Shown here: positions 57,114 through 64,000 of the stretch, piece after piece | Layout of the letters: each line of letters opens with the position of its first letter | How positions within the stretch are numbered: position 1 is the first letter of the stretch | Origin: Atopobiaceae bacterium | Lineage (GTDB): Bacteria; Actinomycetota; Coriobacteriia; Coriobacteriales; Atopobiaceae | DNA: 64,000 nucleotides | Assembly: GCA_022655215.1 (NCBI GenBank) | Contig: JALCUE010000003.1 | Span: 124,001 to 188,000, forward strand | Reading direction: 5' to 3' | The notes under the pieces: generated by a model | Database searches by the model: none | Told to the model about the DNA's origin: nothing | The model's input: only the letters and a program-made list of their open reading frames with translations | Position numbers and translations under genes: made by a program

Positions 57114-59294
57114 ATGTCTGGGAGGGGATCCTCATCCACAGGATGGGAGCCGTTGGCCGCCGTCGAACGTTCGCTGCGCGGCGGGCTCGCCCGTTGGGCG
57201 ACGTCGACCAACGGCACGGGGGTCCTCGCGCCAGATCCGATCCTCCTCGAGTCCCTTGGCTACAAGGATGACATGCTCTCATATGATTCTGGTCATGAGG
57301 CTGGCCCTGCGGAGATGTTCGTGCATCCTGATGATGCCGTGCTGCTCGGAAGGTATGTCGGCCATCCTTCATCCTCGCGAAGCGAGCCCATCGGCGTGCG
57401 CATGCGTCGTGGCGACGGCTCGTACGCCTGGTTCAGGTGCATGCTCCTGACCGTCTCCCGCGAGGATTCAGGACTTCCGGTGCTGATCTTCGAGGACATG
57501 TCCCACGAGAAGGCTTTGTCCGATGAGAACTCCTCGCTCAGGAAGAGGCAGTATGGGCTCCTCGACAGCCTGGGGATCCTCTTTGGCAGGATGGGCATGG
57601 GGCTTCGCATCGAGCTGTCATCCGACGGCCTTTCGCGAAGCCTCATCAATTCATGGCTATGTGATGCGGCCGGATGCACGCGTGACGAATTCGAGAACCG
57701 CAAGAACGGTGACTATGAGTCCCTGGTCAGTGATGAGGACCGCACCAACTTCCATGACGTGATGTCGGACATCCGCAGTGTCGAGCAGACCCGTCATGTG
57801 AGCTATCACATCAAGAGAACCGATGGCATGCCGATCCCGATGTCCGAGGAGGTCGCTTCGGTGCGTGATGGCGACGACGGGATGTGGACGTTCTCGTTCG
57901 TGTCCCCGAGCGCCAACGAGTCCGTTCCCGTGAGTGGCTTCTGTGCCGCGGCGTCGCAGGGGTTCGAGGAGCTGTGCAGATGCAGGATGTCGGACGCGGT
58001 GCGTGCCGGCAGGGTCGTGCGGATTGAGTACGACCTCACGGATGGGATCGAGCTGCCCCTCCCTGCCGAGGCCACGCCGCCTGCCGGCGCGCTTGCTGCC
58101 CCGAACGAGGCCATATGTCTCGATGACGATGCCTGCATGAGGGAGTTCTTCTCCGCCCGCAAGATCGCGGAGGTCTGTGAATCGGGCTCCGCGTCGAGCT
58201 TCATGAGGGTTCGGATGGCGGATGAGGGGAACAGCGGGGTCAAGGTCGCCTATCGGGTCACGCGCGATGTGGCGGATGGCCGTCTGGTCGCGTTCGCCTC
58301 CCTGGTGGCATGCTCGCCGTGGGAGAACTCGGACGTGCGTCCTCTTCCCATCGATGCTCTGACCGGTGGGTATACCCCTTCGTCCTTCATGTCGCTTCTG
58401 GGCCGGACGATACGTGCGGCACGCGGCGCCTCCTGTTGCGCGGTGATGTGCCTCGGCCTGGAAGGGCTCTCCGATATCGCGCTCCGACTCGGTTGCATCG
58501 CCGCCGACGAGTCGCTACGCAGCGTCGCCGCAAGGGTCGCCGATGTGCTTGGGCCGCATGAGTTCCTGGGTAACCTGGGCCACCATGCCCTGTGCGTATG
58601 GCTGTGCGGAGAGGGGCATGACGAGGTGAAGACGGGGGCCGACCGCCTGTGCGCGGCGGTCACCGACTGCCTGCGAGATGACCCGTATCTCTCCTTGAGG
58701 TCTGGCCTCGCCTTCATGCAGCCTGGTGACGTGCCCGGTGCGTTGCTCCTCCGCGCCGAGAAGGCGATGGCCGACCAACACGTGCCGGCGGCACATGAGG
58801 CTACGGCCCGGGACCTGCCGAGCAAGTCCGTCGCCATCTCGCAGGGAGACGTCATCAACTCCAAGGACATATATGTGAGGACGTTCGGATACTTCGACGT
58901 CTTCGTGGGCGGCGAGGCGATCGTCTTCACCCATGCCAAGACCAAGGAGCTCCTGGCCTTGCTCGTGGACCACCGTGGCGGCTTCGTGGACTCGGGCGAC
59001 ATCATAGCGGCGCTCTGGGAGGACGAGGCGAAGACCAAGAAGACCCTCGCCCGTTGTCGCAAGGTGGCCATGCATCTCCGGAACACGCTACGTGGATATG
59101 GCATCGACGACATCATCGAGACGAGCGGCGGCATGCGCCGAGTCGTTCCCGAGAGGTTCTCGTGCGACTACTACGACTACCTGTCCGGCGATCCCCGCTA
59201 CGTGGATCTGTTCCGCGGCTCGTACCTCTCGAACTACTCATGGGCTGAGGCGACGTTGTCTGATCTCAGCTACGGAAGGAAGAGCGAGCCCTAG
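57114..59294 (+). CDS. PAS-PAS-degenerate GGDEF-winged-helix transcriptional regulator
   Basis: A 726-residue cytoplasmic regulator. Two PAS-like sensor domains (~35-140, with YAWFRCMLL; ~165-270, with AGCTRDEFENR) are followed by a variable region. Next is a GGDEF-fold domain (~410-560: LTGGYTPSSFMSLLGRTI, RLGCIAADESLRSVAARV) whose signature is NLGHHAL instead of GGDEF, so it is presumably inactive. The C-terminus (~585-700: FGYFDVFVGGEAIVFTHAKTKELLALLVDHRGG, KTLARCRKVAMHLRNTL) is an OmpR/SARP-type winged helix. AAGGGGG precedes the ATG. It lies just upstream of an antitoxin-like gene and the giant adhesin, its plausible targets. Confidence 0.8.
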   Translation: MSGRGSSSTGWEPLAAVERSLRGGLARWATSTNGTGVLAPDPILLESLGYKDDMLSYDSGHEAGPAEMFVHPDDAVLLGRYVGHPSSSRSEPIGVRMRRGDGSYAWFRCMLLTVSREDSGLPVLIFEDMSHEKALSDENSSLRKRQYGLLDSLGILFGRMGMGLRIELSSDGLSRSLINSWLCDAAGCTRDEFENRKNGDYESLVSDEDRTNFHDVMSDIRSVEQTRHVSYHIKRTDGMPIPMSEEVASVRDGDDGMWTFSFVSPSANESVPVSGFCAAASQGFEELCRCRMSDAVRAGRVVRIEYDLTDGIELPLPAEATPPAGALAAPNEAICLDDDACMREFFSARKIAEVCESGSASSFMRVRMADEGNSGVKVAYRVTRDVADGRLVAFASLVACSPWENSDVRPLPIDALTGGYTPSSFMSLLGRTIRAARGASCCAVMCLGLEGLSDIALRLGCIAADESLRSVAARVADVLGPHEFLGNLGHHALCVWLCGEGHDEVKTGADRLCAAVTDCLRDDPYLSLRSGLAFMQPGDVPGALLLRAEKAMADQHVPAAHEATARDLPSKSVAISQGDVINSKDIYVRTFGYFDVFVGGEAIVFTHAKTKELLALLVDHRGGFVDSGDIIAALWEDEAKTKKTLARCRKVAMHLRNTLRGYGIDDIIETSGGMRRVVPERFSCDYYDYLSGDPRYVDLFRGSYLSNYSWAEATLSDLSYGRKSEP

Positions 59295-59362
59295 GGAAGG
59301 GAGCGATGCAGGCAGGGAGGAAACGTACGTCAAGACACAGAACGCGACAGAGGAGACACCAT

Positions 59363-59557
59363 ATGGACGCCACGACGATGAGCCTTCGTATCGACAGCAA
59401 CATCAAGCAGGACGCGGCAAAGGTCTTCAGCCAGCTGGGCATGTCGTTCAACACGGGGGTGAGCATCTATCTGCGGACCGTCGTCCGCGAGAACCGCATC
59501 CCCTTCGATCTCGAGCTCGGCAGCAATACCGATGAGGAACGCAAGACGGACAGGTAG
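59363..59557 (+). CDS. Orphan RelB/DinJ-family antitoxin-like protein
   Basis: A 64-residue ribbon-helix-helix protein: TTMSLRIDSNIKQDAAKVF, LGMSFNTGVSIYLRTVV and the C-terminal IPFDLEL match RelB/DinJ antitoxins. The ATG at 59363 follows GAGGAGA. No RelE/YafQ toxin gene accompanies it on either side, so it may be a stand-alone DNA-binding regulator of the flanking genes. Short length is normal (DinJ ~86 with toxin-binding tail; this tail is abbreviated). Confidence 0.8.
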   Translation: MDATTMSLRIDSNIKQDAAKVFSQLGMSFNTGVSIYLRTVVRENRIPFDLELGSNTDEERKTDR

Positions 59558-59584
59558 GTCCCTTGGTCGAACACCGTGTGCGCT

Positions 59585-59635
59585 TTACATAACTAGTACG
59601 CCTCCTGATGGCATGCATCATGCATACCTTACATA
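59585..59635 (+). repeat. Direct heptamer TTACATA pair upstream of the adhesin
   Basis: TTACATA occurs at 59585-59591 and 59629-59635, 44 bp apart, i.e. four times 11 bp. SARP-type regulators bind heptameric direct repeats with 11-bp periodicity. The spacer also holds a near-palindromic ATGCATCATGCAT. Confidence 0.35.
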
Positions 59636-59782
59636 GATAATTCAAGAGAAGGAACGCAGGGGGAACGTAGCTGGCCACTTGCTGAGACGCACCGTTGCTT
59701 AACTCGTTTTCAAGCTAGGTCCATGTTCTTGGGACCGAGCCAAGCGAGTAACCAGACGGTGACGGTCGTAAGCGAAGATGCC

Positions 59783-62700
59783 ATGAAGAGATTTGATACC
59801 TGCAAGCTGCGGGGTTCCGGAGGGGTCGCGCGCGTCCTTGTGGCGCTCGTGACCGTCTTCATGCTGTGTGTCATGGGAACGACGTCGGCCTTCGCGCTGA
59901 GCGAGCCCACCCATACCAAGACCGTCACGGCAAACTCCGACGGTACGTATGACCTGAGCCTCTCGGTCACGGGAGACTCGGAGTCGTCGCAGACGACAGA
60001 CCCCGCCGATATCGTGATCGTGCTCGACCACTCTGGCAGCATGACAAAGAAAATGCACGGCGCCAGCGGGTCGCGTTGGAAGGTGGCGAAGTCAGCCATC
60101 AGTCAGATCGCCGACTCCATCCTCACCGAGGACAACGCCAAGCTTGACGCGAGCCAGCAGGCACGTATCTCGCTTGTCACCTTCGGCGATACCGCGAGCG
60201 TCGACGTTGGGTACACCACCAACGCCAGCGACATAATGAACGCGGGAGTGTTCAGTGATGATTATACGCCTACTGGGGGAACCAACTGGGAGGATAGCCT
60301 GCTCAAGGCAAATACCCAGGTAAATAGTGGACGTGAGGGCGTCAAGAAGTACATCATCTTCCTGTCGGATGGTGACCCCACGTTCAGGGACAGCTCCTGT
60401 GGAGACAACAACGACGACAGGTGGTCAACGCCCTGGGGCATACACGGTAGTGGGAATTCCGATCCCCATAATTGGAACTATAACAGCGCCAAGAATGCGG
60501 CCAACGCCCGTCCGGCAGGTACCACCCTCTTCTCCGTCGCGGTGTCGACCGATGCCGCAGGCAAGATGAACAACTTCGCCACCGACACCACCACCAAGAC
60601 CAGCACCAGCACGTATCTTAATGGGACGAGCTCCACAGACCTCGACGCTGCAGTCAAGACGATCATCAATAGCATCAAGAGCGTGAGCACGTACAAGAAC
60701 GTCTCGGTGGATGACACGCTCTCCGACTACGCCTCGTTCGCGGAGGCATCCCCCACGTTCACGGCCACCAAGACCTCCAAGGGCAAGACGGAGACCATCG
60801 CCAACCCGGACGTCACCGTCGACGGGAAGAGCGTCACATGGGACCTCTCCAAGCTCGGGAACAACGGCAAGCTCGAGTCCGGGACCACATACACGCTTAC
60901 CTTCAAGATCACCCCGTCCGACGCCGCCTACCAGAAGTACGCCACGGATGGAAGCTATCCTTCCACGGGTGACGAGGGCACAGGCGCGTCCTCGGCCGGG
61001 AAGCCTGGCTTCTATTCGAATGCCGACGAATCGGCAAAGCTCAACTACACGTCGGTCAAGACGATCAATGGTAAAGATCAGCCCGATGATCCCGCGACGA
61101 CGAGCTACGCGCGTCCCGTCATCCAGTGCAGCCTGACCAGCGCGAGCGTCTCCAAGAATTGGGACGACTCCAACAACAACGCGGGTCTGCGTCCCTCATC
61201 CGTCACCATGCAGCTTCAGAAGACCGTCAACGGGCAGACCTCCGACGTCCAGGGCAAGACCCTCACGCTGACCGCCAATAGCGGATGGACGGGGACCATC
61301 GACAAGCTGCCGGTCTCCGAGTCCGGTCATGACATCACCTATAGCTTCCGTGAGACCAACGTGCCCAGCAGCTATACCGCGACCACGAGTGGCTCCACCA
61401 TCACCAACACGCTCAAGACTGGCGCGCTCAGCATCGAGAAGAGCGTGATCTCCTCCGAAGGCACCACCGCGGCCAGCAATGCCACGTTCACCTTCAAGGT
61501 CGATCTGAAGAGCGGGAACAACAAACTTGGCGGGAGTTACAAGTACACCATCTATGACAGCGATGGCAGCACGATCAAGACGGGCACCATCAGCAGTGGT
61601 GGGACCGTCCAGCTCCTGGCCACCCAGCATGTCGAGATCACGGGCATCCCTGCTGGTGTGAGGTATACCGTCACCGAGCAGAACAACCCCGGTGGCTTTG
61701 AGAACACCTCCAAGTCGAATGATAAGGGCTCCATCCCCGTGGGGTCGACTGCGGCCTGCTCCTACACCAACACGTACACCGCGAAGCCCGTGGACGTCGA
61801 CATCCTCGCCACGGTCGAGAAGATCCTGACCGGACGCGACTGGTCGGACACGGATTCCTTCACCTTCAAGCTCACGGCCGCGACCACGAGCGCGCCCATG
61901 CCTTCCAGCACGACGCTCAGCCTGACTAAGAGTAATCTCTCCGGCGGCAGCGCCAAGGGTAGCTTCGGCAAGGTCACCTATACCGTCCCCGGTGAGTACA
62001 CCTACAACATCAAGGAGGACGCAGGCTCGCTCGGTGGCATCACCTACGACGACCACACGGCGACAGTCACCGTGAAGGTCTCCGATGACGCCATGGGGTA
62101 CCTCCACGCCAGCATCACGACAAGTGGCTTGACCTTCACCAACAAGTACGGCGCGAGCAAGACGGTCGACGCGCTCAGGATCACCAAGACGCTGTCGGGT
62201 CATGACATGGCCGCCGGGGACTTCCAGTTCACGGTCAAGCCTCAGGACCAGGCATCCGCCACGAAGGCCGACATCGACCTCGATGGCAAGACCGTCTCCA
62301 ATACCGCGGCGAGCGACGGCCAGACCGTGACGATGGACCCCCTCGGCCAGATCGCCTTCAACGAGAAGGATATCGGCCAGACCTTCACCTACGCCGTTTC
62401 CGAGACGAAGGGCGGCGGCGACGGCTATAGCAATGACGGCACCGTCTACACCGTCTCGATGAAGGTCCAGGACGCAGGCGGCGGAAATCTCAAGATCGTG
62501 ACGACCGTGAGTGAGCCTGGCAAGACCGATGTGACCTATACCAACAGCCCGGCCACCGTGGCCTTCAAGAACGGCTACAGCGCCTCGGGCACCCTGGGCA
62601 GCAACGGGACGGTCTCCATCGACGCCAGGAAGCAGCTTGTTAACCACGATCTCAGCAAGGATGAGTTCTCCTTCTACGTGGCTAACTCCGCCGGCACGAA

Positions 62701-64000
62701 GGTCGCCACCGCGACGAACGCTGCCTCGGGCGCGATCACGTTCTCCGACATCAACTACACGACCGACTCCGTCAAGGCTGACGTGGCGGCCAAAACCGCA
62801 ACCCAGGGCAAGGTCGATGACAAGGACGTCTACACCTATGTCTACACCGTGTCCGAGGACACGACCAACCTCCCCGCCGGTGTGACGGCGACGACGTCCT
62901 CGTTCCAGATCACGGTCACCCTGGTCGATGACGGCGCAGGTCACCTGCTCCCGACCGTCGCCTATCCCGTGGGTACGAGCTCCCTGCAGTTCGTGAACAC
63001 CTACAGCACGAACAACATCGAGATCGACCTGGCAGGGAAGAAGACCGTCGATCACACCTCGGCGTTCAGCGGCCCTGGCGACATCACCGGCATGTTTACC
63101 TTCAAGATAGCCACCGATGACGGGGTCTCGCCCGAGAAGACCACCGCGACCACGGACCAAAACGGCACCGTCGACTTCGGCAAGGTCAAATTCACCCTGC
63201 AGAGCCTCGGCGGCGCGAAGCAGAAGACCTTCGACTACACCGTGACCGAGGTGGAGGGACACCAGGGTGGCATCTCGTATGACACCACGCCCCAGAACAT
63301 CGCCATCACCGTGACCGATGACGGCAAGGGCAACCTGTCGTACACGATCGATCCGGCCCAGTCCCCGTACTTCTCGATAACCAACAAGTACTCCGCGTCG
63401 CCCGCCTCCGACACCATCAAGGCCACCAAGTCCATCGACGGGCGAGACCTCAAGGATGGCGAGTTCACCTTCCAGCTGGTCGACGCGAACGATGAGGTCG
63501 TGGCGAGTGGTACCAACGATGCGAACGGCAATGTCACCATCGACGGCCTCTCCTTCGACAGCATCGGAAGCTACAGCTACACGCTCAAGGAAGTCGCGGG
63601 AGACACCTCGAAGGGCGTCACCTATGACGGCACGACCTATACCGTTACCGTGAACGTCATCGACGATGGCAAGGGTGCCCTCACGGCGAGCAACGTGATC
63701 ACCGATGCCGACGGCAACGAGGTCTCCACGCCCAGCTTCAACAACTCCTACGAGACGACCCCCACCTCCGCCAGCTTCGGCGCGACCAAGGTGCTCAGCG
63801 GCCGTACGCTCAACGAGGGCGAGTTCGGCTTCACGCTCTCGTCCTCCGACGGCACGCCCATGCCTGAGGTCACGAACGTCTCCAACGGCGCCGACGGCTC
63901 GGTGTCCTTCGGGGCGATCGAATATGAGGCGAAGGGCGAGTACGACTACACGATCTCCGAGGACCAGGGGAGCATCGCCGGCGTCACCTATGACGGGACC
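59783..64000 (+). CDS. Giant surface adhesin/pilin-like protein: VWA domain plus serial isopeptide-type repeats (3' end outside window)
   Basis: At least 1406 residues, open to the window edge. A Sec signal peptide (residues 1-38, ending TTSAFA) is followed by a von Willebrand A domain (~75-290) with MIDAS motif DHSGS (from Asp82) and FLSDGDPTF. Next are one CnaB-like domain (~450-545), a second prealbumin-like domain (~545-665), then at least six Spy0128-type pilin domains of ~115-140 residues (from ~671). Each starts with a motif like TKVLSGRTLNEGEF and ends FxNxY, which supplies the Lys and Asn for self-formed isopeptide bonds. The sortase signal, if any, lies beyond the edge. Probable role: host or matrix attachment. 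Confidence 0.88.
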   Translation, partial: MKRFDTCKLRGSGGVARVLVALVTVFMLCVMGTTSAFALSEPTHTKTVTANSDGTYDLSLSVTGDSESSQTTDPADIVIVLDHSGSMTKKMHGASGSRWKVAKSAISQIADSILTEDNAKLDASQQARISLVTFGDTASVDVGYTTNASDIMNAGVFSDDYTPTGGTNWEDSLLKANTQVNSGREGVKKYIIFLSDGDPTFRDSSCGDNNDDRWSTPWGIHGSGNSDPHNWNYNSAKNAANARPAGTTLFSVAVSTDAAGKMNNFATDTTTKTSTSTYLNGTSSTDLDAAVKTIINSIKSVSTYKNVSVDDTLSDYASFAEASPTFTATKTSKGKTETIANPDVTVDGKSVTWDLSKLGNNGKLESGTTYTLTFKITPSDAAYQKYATDGSYPSTGDEGTGASSAGKPGFYSNADESAKLNYTSVKTINGKDQPDDPATTSYARPVIQCSLTSASVSKNWDDSNNNAGLRPSSVTMQLQKTVNGQTSDVQGKTLTLTANSGWTGTIDKLPVSESGHDITYSFRETNVPSSYTATTSGSTITNTLKTGALSIEKSVISSEGTTAASNATFTFKVDLKSGNNKLGGSYKYTIYDSDGSTIKTGTISSGGTVQLLATQHVEITGIPAGVRYTVTEQNNPGGFENTSKSNDKGSIPVGSTAACSYTNTYTAKPVDVDILATVEKILTGRDWSDTDSFTFKLTAATTSAPMPSSTTLSLTKSNLSGGSAKGSFGKVTYTVPGEYTYNIKEDAGSLGGITYDDHTATVTVKVSDDAMGYLHASITTSGLTFTNKYGASKTVDALRITKTLSGHDMAAGDFQFTVKPQDQASATKADIDLDGKTVSNTAASDGQTVTMDPLGQIAFNEKDIGQTFTYAVSETKGGGDGYSNDGTVYTVSMKVQDAGGGNLKIVTTVSEPGKTDVTYTNSPATVAFKNGYSASGTLGSNGTVSIDARKQLVNHDLSKDEFSFYVANSAGTKVATATNAASGAITFSDINYTTDSVKADVAAKTATQGKVDDKDVYTYVYTVSEDTTNLPAGVTATTSSFQITVTLVDDGAGHLLPTVAYPVGTSSLQFVNTYSTNNIEIDLAGKKTVDHTSAFSGPGDITGMFTFKIATDDGVSPEKTTATTDQNGTVDFGKVKFTLQSLGGAKQKTFDYTVTEVEGHQGGISYDTTPQNIAITVTDDGKGNLSYTIDPAQSPYFSITNKYSASPASDTIKATKSIDGRDLKDGEFTFQLVDANDEVVASGTNDANGNVTIDGLSFDSIGSYSYTLKEVAGDTSKGVTYDGTTYTVTVNVIDDGKGALTASNVITDADGNEVSTPSFNNSYETTPTSASFGATKVLSGRTLNEGEFGFTLSSSDGTPMPEVTNVSNGADGSVSFGAIEYEAKGEYDYTISEDQGSIAGVTYDGT

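Noticed and set aside
56896..57450. A plus-strand open frame before the PAS regulator
   Set aside because: Its second half is an out-of-frame shadow of the regulator, and the first half lacks a ribosome-binding site and any domain.
59636..59782. A cyclic-di-GMP riboswitch ahead of the adhesin
   Set aside because: The leader contains a GACGCACC-like string, but the rest of the GEMM core and tetraloop receptor are not present.
61196..63262. A reverse-strand open frame of nearly 690 codons inside the adhesin
   Set aside because: The plus strand encodes repeated pilin-type domains; the reverse frame has biased, repetitive composition and no start signals.
1..64000. CRISPR arrays, rRNA genes, insertion sequences
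   Set aside because: No regular repeat-spacer array, no rRNA-like conserved sequence and no transposase or integrase motif was seen on either strand.

Overview
This window is a high-GC (roughly two-thirds G+C by eye) chromosome segment with dense, mostly Gram-positive-type genes. The Lac-type phosphotransferase system (PTS), tagatose-6-phosphate enzymes, Flp/Tad pilus genes without a secretin, a phenylalanine T-box and a giant VWA/pilin-domain surface protein together suggest a host-associated fermentative actinobacterium. A Coriobacteriia member (Atopobiaceae/Olsenella-like) is the most likely source; this is inference from gene content, not from a marker gene.

Bases 1-22,000 are a sugar-catabolism island. 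A tagatose/fructose-bisphosphate aldolase (cut by the left edge) and a PfkB-type tagatose-6-phosphate kinase lie opposite a DeoR regulator. A nuclease-like gene flanked by a 33-bp direct repeat appears inserted next to that regulator. lacR-lacA-lacB and a LacI-family regulator lie opposite lacE-lacG-lacF (lactose PTS and 6-phospho-beta-galactosidase). galK-galT and a second PfkB kinase follow, giving the Leloir route for free galactose. A mannose-family PTS operon (IIA, YajC-like, IIB, IIC, IID), a GntR/UTRA regulator, AgaS and NagA/AgaA complete an amino-sugar (probably GalNAc-type) pathway. Its product, tagatose-6-P, can enter the same kinase and aldolase steps as lactose-derived galactose-6-P.

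Bases 22,000-41,000 are mixed housekeeping and small operons: engB; a Phe T-box with pheS-pheT; a PLPC-like protein; a His-tailed protein of unknown role; a GntR regulator with a class II aldolase and a GH13 glycosidase; a histidine phosphatase; a cell-wall amidase lipoprotein with a zinc-ribbon membrane protein; ldhA-pyk; a Ca2+-type P-ATPase; and rsgA.

Bases 41,100-51,350 hold a Tad (Flp) pilus locus: cpaB, tadZ, tadA, tadB, tadC, flp, several TadE/pilin-like proteins, a TadG-like protein, then DUF192 and zinc-ribbon/FHA genes. No secretin or prepilin peptidase is present here.

Bases 51,500-64,000 hold a small membrane protein with an XRE repressor and paired palindromic operators, tRNA-Phe, a glycerol dehydrogenase, a GH5 homologue lacking its acid/base glutamate, rsmI, a lipoprotein and initiator tRNA-Met. 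Downstream of that tRNA is an att-like short repeat array and an accessory segment: a PAS/degenerate-GGDEF/winged-helix regulator, an orphan RelB/DinJ antitoxin and a giant VWA plus multi-domain pilin-like adhesin that runs off the right edge. No rRNA, CRISPR array or transposase was seen.
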